NCBI RefSeq assembly: GCF_001922305.1
Contig: NZ_CP018839.1
Coordinates: 1,116,001-1,180,000 of the forward strand
Reading direction: 5' to 3'
Source of the DNA: Thauera chlorobenzoica
GTDB taxonomy: Bacteria > Pseudomonadota > Gammaproteobacteria > Burkholderiales > Rhodocyclaceae
DNA: 64,000 nt
The position numbers and the translations under genes were made by a program. Shown piece by piece: positions 1 through 8,194 of this stretch (position 1 is the stretch's first letter; each line of letters starts with the position of its first letter). The notes under the pieces are model-generated. The model ran no database searches and had not been told where the DNA came from. It saw only the letters and a list, made by a program, of their open reading frames with translations.

Positions 1-30
1 CTCCAAGGACTGAGCGCCGCATCTGGCGGA

Positions 31-68
31 AACCGGCCGGGGCCTGTGGGGCCCCGGCCGGTTTTTTT
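31..68 (+). terminator. Rho-independent terminator at left edge
   Basis: A GC-rich inverted repeat (AACCGGCCGGGGCC paired with GGCCCCGGCCGGTT around a short TGTG loop) is followed by seven T residues. It most likely ends a rightward transcript that enters from the left of the window. Confidence 0.85.
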
Positions 69-217
69 GGTCTGCTCTTCGTAGTCCGACGGTGAGGGGG
101 AGGCGATCCCAGGGGGCCGCAGGGCTGGCGGAAACCGGCCCACCGATCCGCAGCCGGAGCCAGGGCGTGCCTGCGTGGTGAGCGTTCCGGCGCCGCCCGG
201 CTCGATGTGGAACGCGC

Positions 218-245
218 TTGCGACAAGGGACGTGATGCGTATAAT
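218..245 (+). promoter_or_regulatory. Sigma-70 promoter of TRAP operon 1
   Basis: TTGCGA, a 16-base spacer and a perfect TATAAT. The initiation zone is covered by a TetR-like operator. The same arrangement occurs before the orphan binding protein near 4.6 kb. Confidence 0.6.
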
Positions 246-264
246 GAATGAATGGTCGTTCAAT
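245..264 (+). promoter_or_regulatory. TetR-like operator of TRAP operon 1
   Basis: TGAATGAATGGTCGTTCAAT starts at the last base of the -10 box. It is an imperfect palindrome matching the operator at 4614-4633 (TGAATGA, then GGT, then TTCA). A repressor bound here would block initiation. The regulator is not identified; the TetR-family gene near 13 kb is one candidate. Confidence 0.5.
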
Positions 265-499
265 GTTTGATGTCGAACATTCGCTGTCCGCACCCATCGG
301 AAAAGGGGCTGCGCTCTGCGTCAGGCGGTGAGCGCGGGCTGGTGGGATGGCGCGATATGATCGAATCGGCTATTCATTTTCTGTATACCAGATAGTGCCC
401 AAGCCGGCTGTTGGCGCTCGGCCTCAGGCGGGAGACTCGCCGCACTCCAGAACGCACCCTGGGATCCATTCACCAAACGAAGATGACGAGGAGATTTTC

Positions 500-1525
500 A
501 TGAAGGTTCGCAGACTGGCTCTCGGTTTCGCTACGGCCGCGCTCATCCCTGCTGCCGTCCAGGCCGAGGAAGTGCTGCTGAGGGTTGCGCATTTCCTGCC
601 GCCGGTTTCTCCCGCGCATACCAAATTCATCGCGCCGTGGTGCGACAAGATCGCCGCCGAATCGCAAGGCCGGATGAAGTGCCAGATCTACCCGGCGATG
701 CAGCTCGGTGGCACGCCGCCGCAGCTGCTCAATCAGGTGCGTGACGGGGTCGCCGACATCGTGTGGACGCTGCCGGGGTATACCGCCGGCCGTTTCCCGG
801 TGTCCGAAGTGTTCGAACTGCCGTTCTTCACCACCGAGCGTGAACCGTCGTCGCGTGCGCTGTGGGATTTCGTCCAGGGCCATGCGATGCGCGAATTCGC
901 CGGCCTCAAGCCGCTCGCCACCTGGGTCACCGGGCCGTATGTGCTGCATTTCCGCGATAAGGAAGTGAACACGCTCGAAGACATGAAGGGGCTCAAGGTG
1001 CGTGCACCTTCGCGCCTGGGCACCAAGCTGCTGGCTTCACTGGGCGCCACGCCGGTCGGTATGCCGGTGCCGCAGATGGCCGAGAGCCTGTCCAAGGGCG
1101 TCATCGACGGTGCGCTGGTGCCGTGGGAAGTGGTGCCGGCGACCAAGGCCCATGAGCTGACGAAATTCCATGCCGAGGCCGGTGGCAATCATCCGCTGAT
1201 TGCGGCGACGATGATCTTCGTGATGAACCAGAAGAAGTACGACAGCCTGCCCGCCGAGCTGAAGCAGGTCATCGACGCCAACAGCGGACGGGAGACTTCG
1301 GCGTGGGTGTCGGCACAGTTCATCGAACCGGACGAGGCAGGGCGCAAGGCCGCCGAGGCACAAGGCAACACCGTCAGCCGGATCCCGGTGGAGGACATCG
1401 CGAAATGGCAGGCCGCGGCGAAGCCGGTGGCCGAGGAGTGGATCAAGGAAATCTCGGCGAAGGGCCTGGACGGGCAGAAGCTGCATGACGAAGCCGTCGC
1501 GCTCGTCGACAAGTATTCAAAATAA
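500..1525 (+). CDS. TRAP transporter solute-binding protein (DctP family)
   Basis: Periplasmic binding protein of a tripartite ATP-independent importer for an organic acid; the neighbouring aromatic pathways suggest an aromatic acid, but the ligand cannot be read from sequence. The 341-residue product has a signal peptide (cleavage expected after Ala22, QA|EE) and the DctP/YiaO fold. I chose the ATG at 500 because GAGGAG precedes it and the signal peptide begins there; the frame is open from 347 but those extra 51 codons look non-coding. DctQ and DctM follow. Very close paralogues lie at 3553-4578 and, more distant, at 28495-29526. Expression is probably controlled by the operator at 245. Confidence 0.92.
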   Translation: MKVRRLALGFATAALIPAAVQAEEVLLRVAHFLPPVSPAHTKFIAPWCDKIAAESQGRMKCQIYPAMQLGGTPPQLLNQVRDGVADIVWTLPGYTAGRFPVSEVFELPFFTTEREPSSRALWDFVQGHAMREFAGLKPLATWVTGPYVLHFRDKEVNTLEDMKGLKVRAPSRLGTKLLASLGATPVGMPVPQMAESLSKGVIDGALVPWEVVPATKAHELTKFHAEAGGNHPLIAATMIFVMNQKKYDSLPAELKQVIDANSGRETSAWVSAQFIEPDEAGRKAAEAQGNTVSRIPVEDIAKWQAAAKPVAEEWIKEISAKGLDGQKLHDEAVALVDKYSK

Positions 1526-1599
1526 GGCAGTCTCGGCGTCGGCGCCTGCGCCAAGCGGCGCCGGCGCCATGTTCGCAGCGAAAACTGGAGGAGGATGGC

Positions 1600-2124
1600 A
1601 TGGCTGAATCCGTGATCGAGTCGGTTCACCGACCCTGCGGGGTGATCGGCAGGAGTATCGAGCTGGCCTGTACCGTGCTGGCGTTGCTTGCCGGCCTGAT
1701 GTTCTGCATCGAGGCGGTAATGTCGGTGGTCAGTGTGGTGGGGCGGGCCGCGTTCAATCTGCCGGTGCCTGGCGACTACGAGCTGGTGCAGATGTTGTCG
1801 GCGATGGGAATCGCGATGTGCCTGCCCTACTGCCAGCTCAAAGGCGGGCATGTGTTCGTGGACTTCTTCACCCTGTGGGCCTCGCCCTGGCTGAAGCGGA
1901 TGCTGGATTCGATGGCCGCGCTGCTGATGGCGTTCTGCGCCTTCGTGCTGGCCTGGAGGATCTGGGCGGGCATGATCGAAATGCGCGAATACGGTGAGAC
2001 GTCGATGGTGATCTCCCTGCCGATCTGGTGGGGCTATGTGCCGGTGGTGCCTTCTTTCGTACTGCTGGGAATCACCGCGCTGTACACCTTCACCCAGGAA
2101 TTCTGCAGGGAGAGCAAACGATGA
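1600..2124 (+). CDS. dctQ: TRAP transporter small permease (DctQ)
   Basis: Small membrane subunit (174 residues) of the TRAP importer, joining the binding protein to the large permease. Four hydrophobic segments are visible, at roughly residues 20-45, 60-80, 95-120 and 140-160, as usual for DctQ. The ATG at 1600 follows GGAGGA. The stop overlaps the start of dctM as ATGA at 2121-2124, so the two permease genes are translationally coupled. Its operon partner upstream is the binding protein ending at 1525. Confidence 0.9.
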   Translation: MAESVIESVHRPCGVIGRSIELACTVLALLAGLMFCIEAVMSVVSVVGRAAFNLPVPGDYELVQMLSAMGIAMCLPYCQLKGGHVFVDFFTLWASPWLKRMLDSMAALLMAFCAFVLAWRIWAGMIEMREYGETSMVISLPIWWGYVPVVPSFVLLGITALYTFTQEFCRESKR

Positions 2125-3446
2125 GCGGCAGTCTAGTCGGCCTGACGATGGGCGCGATCATGATGGGGATGCTGGCACTGCGCGTGCAGATCGGCGTCGC
2201 CATGTTCCTGACCGGGGCCATCGGTTACATCTGGGTGTCGGGACTCGACCCCTTGCTCGCCTATCTGAAGAACGCCCCTTACGGGCGCTTTTCGCTGTAC
2301 GACCTCTCGGTGGTGCCGCTGTTTCTGCTGATGGGGCAGTTCGCCACCCATGGCGGGCTGTCGCGGGCCTTGTTCAAGGCCGGCAACGCCTTCATCGGTC
2401 ACTGGAAAGGCGGAATGGCGATGGCGGGGGTCACCTCGTGCGCCGGCTTCGGCGCGATCTGCGGGTCCTCGCTGGCCACTGCGGCGACGATGTCCCACGT
2501 CGTGCTGCCCGAACTCAAGCACCACCAGTACAAGCCGGCGCTGGCGGCCGGTTCGGTCGCCGCCGGCGGCACGCTGGGGATCCTGATCCCGCCCTCGGTG
2601 CCGCTGGTGATCTACGCCATCATGGCCGAGCAGAACATCGCCAAGCTGTTCATGGCCGCGTTCCTGCCGGGCATCCTGGCGGCAATCGGCTACATGGTGG
2701 TGATCGGCATCGTCTGCCGCGTCGATCCGGCCGCGGGCGGGCCGGGGACGCCGCGGCACTCGTGGGCGGAGCGTCTGAGCACGGTGATCGAGACCTGGCC
2801 GGTGTTGCTGATCTTCCTGGTGGTGATCGGCGGCATCTACGGCGGGCTGTTCACGCCGACCGAGGCGGCCTCGATCGGCGCGCTCGCCACCGGCGTCGCG
2901 GCCTGGCGCTCGGGCGGGCTGAAAGGTGCGGGGTTGATGGAGTGCCTGTACGGCACTGCCAAAGGAACCGGCATGATGTTCCTGATCCTGCTCGGTGCCG
3001 ACACGCTGAATTCCTTCATGGCGCTGTCGCAACTGCCGGCGGAGGCGGCGGCCTGGGTGCAGGAAATGGGCTTCGGTCCGTTCACCGTATTGTTCTCCAT
3101 CATCCTCATCTACCTGCTGCTGGGCTGTGTGATGGACAGCCTGTCGATGATCCTGCTGACGGTGCCGATCTTCCTGCCGATCGTCCTCGGCATGGAGTAC
3201 TGGGGCCTGGGACTGGAAGAAAAGGCGATCTGGTTCGGGATGGTGGCGCTGGTGGTGATGGAGGTCGGCCTGATCACGCCGCCGGTGGGGATGAACGTCT
3301 ACATCATCAACGGCGTGGCCAAGGACATTCCGATGGCGACGATCTTCCGCGGCGTGCTGCCTTTCCTCGCCTCGGACATCCTGCGCATTTTCCTGCTCGT
3401 GTTCTTCCCCAGCATTTCGCTGGTGGCATTGTGGGTCTTTAACTAG
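2121..3446 (+). CDS. dctM: TRAP transporter large permease (DctM)
   Basis: Large transport subunit of the sodium-ion-coupled TRAP family, 441 residues with about a dozen hydrophobic helices. Family-typical stretches include the glycine/proline-rich GILIPPS segment near residue 155 and LITPPVGMN near residue 385. The start is the ATG overlapping the dctQ stop, with GGAGAG upstream; the open frame extends further back inside dctQ but that is out-of-gene reading. It is the last gene of the operon and ends just before a bidirectional terminator. It could also serve the orphan binding proteins in this window. Confidence 0.93.
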   Translation: MSGSLVGLTMGAIMMGMLALRVQIGVAMFLTGAIGYIWVSGLDPLLAYLKNAPYGRFSLYDLSVVPLFLLMGQFATHGGLSRALFKAGNAFIGHWKGGMAMAGVTSCAGFGAICGSSLATAATMSHVVLPELKHHQYKPALAAGSVAAGGTLGILIPPSVPLVIYAIMAEQNIAKLFMAAFLPGILAAIGYMVVIGIVCRVDPAAGGPGTPRHSWAERLSTVIETWPVLLIFLVVIGGIYGGLFTPTEAASIGALATGVAAWRSGGLKGAGLMECLYGTAKGTGMMFLILLGADTLNSFMALSQLPAEAAAWVQEMGFGPFTVLFSIILIYLLLGCVMDSLSMILLTVPIFLPIVLGMEYWGLGLEEKAIWFGMVALVVMEVGLITPPVGMNVYIINGVAKDIPMATIFRGVLPFLASDILRIFLLVFFPSISLVALWVFN

Positions 3447-3492
3447 CGCTCCGGCCGGGCGGGCGGATGAGTCGCTCGCCCGGAGGACTGCG

Positions 3493-3530
3493 AAAAAAAC
3501 CGCCGCCGGAACATCCGGCGGCGGTTTTTT
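3493..3530. terminator. Bidirectional terminator between convergent TRAP genes
   Basis: AAAAAACCGCCGCCGGA, loop ACA, TCCGGCGGCGGTTTTTT. Stem plus A-run and T-run on opposite sides lets it stop both the rightward dctM transcript and the leftward binding-protein transcript. Confidence 0.9.
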
Positions 3531-3552
3531 GCCGATTGAGTGCGGTCCGTCT

Positions 3553-4578
3553 TTACTCGGAGTACTTTTTCACCAGGGCGACGGCGTCGTCGTACAGCTT
3601 CTGGCCGTCTCCGCCCCGGGCGCTGCTTTCCTTGATCCACTCGGCGGTCACCGGCAGGGCGGCGGTCTCCCAGCGGGCCATCTCAGCGGCCGGAATTGAA
3701 TAGATGGTGTTGCCGTTGGCGGTGGTCTTCTCCCGCCCTACGGCGTCCGCAGCGACGTGCTGGGCGGCGACCCAGGCGGAGAATTCGCGCCCGCTGTTGT
3801 TGTCGATGACCTGCTTCAGCTCGGCAGGCAGGCTGTCGTACCTTTTCTGGTTCATCACGTAGATCATCGTCGCCGTGGTCATCGCCCGCTCCGCGCCGGA
3901 CTCCGCATGGAACCTGGTCAGTTCCTGGGTCTTGGTCGCCGGCACCACTTCCCACGGGATCAGCGCGCCTTCGATGACGCCCTTGGACAGACTCTCGGCC
4001 ATCTGCGGCACCGGCATCCCCACCGGGGTGGCGCCGAGCGAAGCCAGCAGCTTGTTGCCCAGGCGTGAAGGCGCACGCACCTTCATGCCCTTCAGGTCTT
4101 CCAGGTTCTGGACCTGCTTGTCGCGGAAATGCAGCACGTTGGGGCCGTTGACCCACACCGCGAGCGGTTTGATGCCGGCGAACTCGCTCATCGCGTGGGT
4201 CTGGACGAAATCCCACATTGCACGCGCGGACGGCTCGTGCGTGGTGGTGACGAAGGGCAGCTCGAACACTTCCGATACGGGGAAGCGGCCGGGCGTATAC
4301 CCCGGCAGGGTCCATACCACGTCGGCGACGCCATCGCGCACCTGGTTGAGCAGTTGCGGCGGGGTGCCGCCGAGTTGCATCGCCGGATAGATCTGGCACT
4401 TCATCTTGCCCTGCGATTCGGCGGCGATCTTGTCGCACCAGGGCGCGATCACCTTGGCATGCATCGGCGTGGTCGGCGGCAGGAAGTGGGCGACCCTCAG
4501 TACGACTTCTTCGGCCTGCGCCGCAGCCGGCAGCAGCAGGGTGGAGATGAGGCCAAGTGCGGTGTTGCGGACTTTCAT
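3553..4578 (-). CDS. Orphan TRAP solute-binding protein (DctP family)
   Basis: A 341-residue periplasmic binding protein nearly superimposable on the product of 500-1525: same length, same signal-peptide junction (QA|EE after residue 22), and long identical stretches such as WCDKIAAESQG and PVGMPVPQMAESLSKGVI. It is read leftwards, has a good Shine-Dalgarno (GGAGGAGACG) and its own promoter/operator, but no permease genes follow; transcription ends at the shared terminator. It probably feeds the same DctQM pair, giving the importer a second ligand range. Differences cluster in the second half, where ligand specificity would lie. A recent duplication is the simplest origin. Confidence 0.92.
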   Translation of the reverse strand: MKVRNTALGLISTLLLPAAAQAEEVVLRVAHFLPPTTPMHAKVIAPWCDKIAAESQGKMKCQIYPAMQLGGTPPQLLNQVRDGVADVVWTLPGYTPGRFPVSEVFELPFVTTTHEPSARAMWDFVQTHAMSEFAGIKPLAVWVNGPNVLHFRDKQVQNLEDLKGMKVRAPSRLGNKLLASLGATPVGMPVPQMAESLSKGVIEGALIPWEVVPATKTQELTRFHAESGAERAMTTATMIYVMNQKRYDSLPAELKQVIDNNSGREFSAWVAAQHVAADAVGREKTTANGNTIYSIPAAEMARWETAALPVTAEWIKESSARGGDGQKLYDDAVALVKKYSE

Positions 4579-4613
4579 CGTGCGTCTCCTCCGGGAAAAT
4601 CTCGTGACCGAAA

Positions 4614-4633
4614 CTGAATGAACGGTTATTCAG
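4614..4633 (-). promoter_or_regulatory. TetR-like operator of orphan TRAP binding protein
   Basis: CTGAATgaacggttATTCAG, with perfect 6-base arms and 16 of 20 positions symmetric. It lies immediately downstream of and partly over the -10 box of the leftward promoter and matches the operator at 245-264. Confidence 0.55.
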
Positions 4634-4659
4634 TATAGCGGAAGAGTTTTGATCGTCCA
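4632..4659 (-). promoter_or_regulatory. Promoter of orphan TRAP binding protein
   Basis: Read leftwards: TGGACG, 16-base spacer, TATACT, then the operator half-site TGAAT. It has the same layout and spacing as the promoter at 218-245. Confidence 0.5.
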
Positions 4660-4661
4660 GC

Positions 4662-4687
4662 GTTATCTATGCGGGTTATCTATGCGG
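4662..4687. repeat. Perfect 13-bp tandem duplication
   Basis: GTTATCTATGCGG occurs twice without a gap, just upstream of the leftward promoter and beside the 3' end of the hemerythrin gene. It looks like a replication-slippage product; no function is evident. Confidence 0.7.
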
Positions 4688-4701
4688 GCTGGACGCCGGG
4701 T

Positions 4702-5247
4702 TCAGATGTAGGTCGCCGGCCGCTTCGGCGCGTGGCGCATGTGCAGCGACAGCCCGAGCGCGGCGAGGTGGCTGGCGTTGCGCCCCAGGATCGCCTGCGA
4801 CAAAGGCAGGTATTCGGTTTCCTCGAATTCGGCGTGGGCGCGATAACGGCGGACCAGGTCCTCGATGTCGGTCACGTCGAGTTCGCTGTCCTGGCCTTTC
4901 GCCACCCGCTTCAGTCCCGGCTCCAGGCGCTTCCAGGCGGCTTCGAGCTCGCGGTGCTCGTCGGTCAGGCGGCGGGCGAGGGCCTGCACCCGCTCCGACT
5001 CCGCGCCTTCCTCGGCGCTGGCGAGGACGGCGGGGAACAGCTCGCGCTCTTCGTCGAGGTGGTGCTCGAAGATCGCTTCGCGGAAAAATTCGAGGGCGCT
5101 GGCGGCGATGATCCGGGCCCGGGTGGCGGGCTCCAGCAGCGCAGGCAGCTGGCTCAGCATGTCGAGCTTGCCGAGGATGCCGGCATGGCACTGGGAGAAG
5201 TCCTGGAGTGGCGCGTTCTTGTCCGTCGTCGGGGCAGAGGGGGTCAT
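4702..5247 (-). CDS. Hemerythrin HHE-domain protein
   Basis: Small four-helix-bundle protein expected to bind a diiron centre and O2. Histidine and glutamate ligands are visible in the family pattern: a first H in the QCHAGIL segment, HHLDEERELFP, DEHRELE and HAEFEETEYLP. The frame can be extended to a TTG at 5271 but the ATG at 5247 is preferred (181 residues). It is the last gene of the leftward gentisate operon, 54 bases after dctM. An oxygen-handling or sensing role beside two O2-dependent enzymes is plausible but inferred. A second hemerythrin gene sits beside boxR at 39.9 kb. Confidence 0.85.
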   Translation of the reverse strand: MTPSAPTTDKNAPLQDFSQCHAGILGKLDMLSQLPALLEPATRARIIAASALEFFREAIFEHHLDEERELFPAVLASAEEGAESERVQALARRLTDEHRELEAAWKRLEPGLKRVAKGQDSELDVTDIEDLVRRYRAHAEFEETEYLPLSQAILGRNASHLAALGLSLHMRHAPKRPATYI

Positions 5248-5301
5248 GGGAATGTCCGTCCGGTTGTGCAAAAAGGGAGCTGTACCGTGCGCGGCCGCCG
5301 T

Positions 5302-6579
5302 TCAGTGGGCGCTCATCAGGGCGGGCAGCCAGGTCGACAGGGCCGGAACCGCGGCCAGTAGCAGCAGCACCAGCAGCACGACCGCGAGGAAGGGCGCGGT
5401 GGCGGAGAACAGCGGGCCCATGCGGATGTCGGCCTGGACCATGGCGATGTAGAGCCCGGGTCCCACGGGCGGAGTCACCAGGCCGATCACGGTGGCCATC
5501 GTGCAGATCACGCCGAAGTGGATCGGGTCGATGCCCAGGCTGGTGACGACCGGCATCAGCAGCGGCACGACGACGATCAGCACGCTGATGCTCTCGAGGA
5601 ACATGCCCAGGGTCAGCATCATCACGATCACCAGCACGAGGAAGACGAAGGGCGAGTCGGTGAGGCCCTGCATGTATTCGACCACGAGGTCGGGCACGCC
5701 CTGGAAGGCGAGCACCCAGCTCAGCACCGAGGCGGCTGCGATCAGGCCGGTGATGGTGGCGGTGTTGATGCCCACTTCGAGCAGGATCCTGCCCAGGTCG
5801 CGCGGCCCGATTTCCCGATAGGCAAAGCCCAGCATGAGGGAGATGATCGATGCCACCGCACCGGACTCGGTCGGCGTCATCACTCCGGCCATGATCCCGG
5901 TGATCACCACGACCGGGATCAGCGCGGGCACCAGGCCTTCGAGCAGGACCTTGAGCGAGGCCTTGCGTGCGCTGCGGCTGCCGGCGGGCAGGCCGGGGCC
6001 GAACACGCCGAACAAAAAGATGACCAGGGCGAGCGCGGATACGATCAGGATGCCGGGCACGATGCCGGCGATGAACAGCGGTGCGATCGGCTGCACGGCG
6101 ACGACGCCGTAGATGATCATCAGCATCGAAGGCGGAATGATCGGCCCGAGCAGGCCGGCGGAAACGGTGACCGCCCCCGAGAAGGCGCGGGGGTAGCCCA
6201 TGCGCTCCATGGCCGGGATCATGACCTTGCTCATCACCCCGATCTGCGCCACCGCCGAGCCCAGAATCGAGGCCGCCATCGCGTTGGTGAATAGGTTGGC
6301 ATAGGCGAGGCCGCCCTTGATGCCGCCGACCAGGACTTCGGCGACCGCGATCAGGCGCTGGGTGAGGCCGGCCCTGTTCATGATCTCGCCCACCAGCAGG
6401 AACAGCGGAATGGCCAGCAGGCTGTTGATTTCGAGCGCGCCGTAGAGCTGGATCGGGATCGAGTCGTAGAGCACCGCGAGCTCGCTGGTGGCCATGAACA
6501 CGACGGCCGCGGCGAGGATGCTGCCGATGATCGGCAGGCCCGCGAACAGCAGGCCGAAGAACACGAGCAGGGTGATCAT
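5302..6579 (-). CDS. dctM: TRAP transporter large permease (DctM)
   Basis: Large membrane subunit of a second TRAP importer, 425 residues, about twelve hydrophobic helices, with family stretches GPIIPPSMLMI and GLVTPPVGPGLY. The start is an ATG at 6579 whose first bases overlap the dctQ stop; the open frame continues to 6738 but that part lies inside dctQ and is not membrane-like. The gene lies in the 3-hydroxybenzoate/gentisate operon, so the importer probably brings in 3-hydroxybenzoate or gentisate. It differs clearly in sequence from the DctM at 2121-3446. Confidence 0.92.
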   Translation of the reverse strand: MITLLVFFGLLFAGLPIIGSILAAAVVFMATSELAVLYDSIPIQLYGALEINSLLAIPLFLLVGEIMNRAGLTQRLIAVAEVLVGGIKGGLAYANLFTNAMAASILGSAVAQIGVMSKVMIPAMERMGYPRAFSGAVTVSAGLLGPIIPPSMLMIIYGVVAVQPIAPLFIAGIVPGILIVSALALVIFLFGVFGPGLPAGSRSARKASLKVLLEGLVPALIPVVVITGIMAGVMTPTESGAVASIISLMLGFAYREIGPRDLGRILLEVGINTATITGLIAAASVLSWVLAFQGVPDLVVEYMQGLTDSPFVFLVLVIVMMLTLGMFLESISVLIVVVPLLMPVVTSLGIDPIHFGVICTMATVIGLVTPPVGPGLYIAMVQADIRMGPLFSATAPFLAVVLLVLLLLAAVPALSTWLPALMSAH

Positions 6580-7073
6580 TGCGCCGCTCCGCGCAGGGCG
6601 CGCACTTCGCGCACGATGGCGGCGAGCTGGTGCCAGGCCATCACCGTCAGGGCCAGCGGCAGCACCGTGTAGTTGTACCAGCGCGGCAGCTGGGTGGTGG
6701 CGCCGAGCTCGAGGCGAACGTCGGGGCGGGCGACCCATTCCCAGCCGAGCCAGGCGACGAACGCGAGCAGCGCCAGCATCACGCCCCCCAGCACCGCGAG
6801 CAGGGCGTGGCGGCGGCGCCCGGACAGGGCGCGGGGGAGGAAGTCGATGCTCACCAGCATGCCGTGGTGGACGAGCAGGGACAGCCCGAACAGGGTCGCG
6901 AACACCAGCATCTGCACCGAGATTTCCTCCGCCCAGAAGATCGGGGCGGAGAAGAAGTAGCGCATCACCACCTGGCTCATCATGATGCCGGCGATCGCGC
7001 CGGTCAGGCCGATGACCAGGCCGCGCTCGATCCGGGCCAGGCCGTGGTCGATCCCTTGGATGAACTTGAACAT
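6576..7073 (-). CDS. dctQ: TRAP transporter small permease (DctQ)
   Basis: A 165-residue small permease subunit with four hydrophobic segments, including VIGLTGAIAGIMMSQVVMRY near residue 20 and LLAVLGGVMLALLAFVAWLG near residue 90. The motif FWAEEISVQMLVFATLFG is typical of the family. I chose the ATG at 7073; the open frame upstream runs into the binding-protein gene and is a shadow. It overlaps dctM by four bases (ATGA), so the two are coupled. The binding protein ends 80 bases upstream. Confidence 0.9.
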   Translation of the reverse strand: MFKFIQGIDHGLARIERGLVIGLTGAIAGIMMSQVVMRYFFSAPIFWAEEISVQMLVFATLFGLSLLVHHGMLVSIDFLPRALSGRRRHALLAVLGGVMLALLAFVAWLGWEWVARPDVRLELGATTQLPRWYNYTVLPLALTVMAWHQLAAIVREVRALRGAAQ

Positions 7074-7153
7074 CTGCGTCGATTCCTTCGCTGAATGCGT
7101 GCGGGCAGACGCCGCCCGCTGCGCGGCGTCGCCTGCCTTTTCCCAGGGGGCGC

Positions 7154-8137
7154 TCAGAGATCCTTGGCCTGGTTGTAGAACTCGGCGATCAGCGGGTTCT
7201 TCGCGGTGTACTGATCGCGCACCTTGCTGCCGACTGCGCGGAAGGAATCGATGTCGGCGTCGACCACCGTGACGCCGTCGGCCTTGGCCTTGGCGAGATT
7301 GTCGCGGTCTGCCGCGATCGCGGCCTGGAAGCCCCATTGCTCGGCTTCGGCGACGACCTTGGCGATCAGCGCGCGCTCTTCCGGGGAGCGGCTCTGCCAC
7401 CACTTCTTGGAGGCGACGATCGCCGCCGGGAAGGCCATGTGGTTGGTCAGCGTCAGGTAGGGGGCCTGCTGGTGAAATTTGAGACCGACGAGGGCGTCGA
7501 GGTCGACATCCACCGCGTCGAGCAGCTTGGTGGTGAGCGACGGCGCGACTTCGGACAGCGGCATCGCGGTCGGCGCGGCGCCGTTGGCGTTCCACCAGTC
7601 GTTGTACACCGGGCTGGGGAAGGAGCGCACCTTCTTGTTGGCCAGATCCTTGGCCGCAGTCACCGGCTGCAGCGACAGCACGTGGCGCATTCCGGCGAAG
7701 GCGTAGCCCAGCCCGACCAGGCCGTGCTGGTCGAGGCGGGCGAGCATTTCCCGCGCCGCCGCAGTGGTGGCGGCGCGCGAAGCGTGGGCGACGTCCTGGA
7801 ACACGTAGGGCAGCGACCAGCCGAGGAAGGACTCCTCGCGGTTGGAGAGGCCGCCGACGGTAAATACGCCGAGGTGCTGGGCGCCGACCTGCATCAGGTT
7901 GATCATCTGCGCTTCGTTGCCCAGCTTCTGCAGCGGACTGACCGCCACTTTCATCTTGCCCTGGGTGGCCTTTTCCAGCTCGGTGGCGATTTTTTCCGAC
8001 ACCTGGTGCCAGACGTGGGTGGGCGGGGTGATATGGCCGAGCTTCAGGGTCTGGGCGTGGGAGGTGAACGCGAGGGTGGACAGGGCGAGGGCGGCGAGGG
8101 TGGCGCGCGCGGCACGGGCAGCGTCGATCAGTTTCAT
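7154..8137 (-). CDS. TRAP transporter solute-binding protein of gentisate operon
   Basis: Periplasmic binding protein of 327 residues with a signal peptide (expected cleavage SHA|QT after residue 28) and the DctP fold. It belongs to a different branch from the three paralogues at 0.5, 3.6 and 28.5 kb; the sequences share little beyond the fold. No strong Shine-Dalgarno precedes the ATG at 8137 (AGAGAAC only). It sits 57 bases after the maleylpyruvate isomerase gene and before its two permease genes, so 3-hydroxybenzoate or gentisate is the likely ligand (inferred from context). Confidence 0.9.
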   Translation of the reverse strand: MKLIDAARAARATLAALALSTLAFTSHAQTLKLGHITPPTHVWHQVSEKIATELEKATQGKMKVAVSPLQKLGNEAQMINLMQVGAQHLGVFTVGGLSNREESFLGWSLPYVFQDVAHASRAATTAAAREMLARLDQHGLVGLGYAFAGMRHVLSLQPVTAAKDLANKKVRSFPSPVYNDWWNANGAAPTAMPLSEVAPSLTTKLLDAVDVDLDALVGLKFHQQAPYLTLTNHMAFPAAIVASKKWWQSRSPEERALIAKVVAEAEQWGFQAAIAADRDNLAKAKADGVTVVDADIDSFRAVGSKVRDQYTAKNPLIAEFYNQAKDL

Positions 8138-8194
8138 GGGTATGTTCTCTGTGGGGTGGGGTGGGGGCGGGGCAAGGTATTCAGCGCACGGGCT

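Larger units (their letters stand above)
70..499. other. Leader region of the first TRAP operon
   Basis: About 430 bases without a convincing gene. An open frame runs in from 347, but the real coding start is the ATG at 500. The region holds the promoter and operator listed separately and a second copy of a 16-base string (CTGGCGGAAACCGGCC at 23-38 and 125-140), the first copy being part of the terminator. Nothing else is recognisable. Confidence 0.6.

Noticed and set aside
23..140. 16-bp direct repeat CTGGCGGAAACCGGCC
   Set aside because: One copy is part of the terminator stem; two copies alone are not enough to call a mobile-element target or att site.
347..499. N-terminal extension of the first TRAP binding protein
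   Set aside because: The signal peptide and a strong Shine-Dalgarno fix the start at 500; the extra codons are not conserved in the paralogues.
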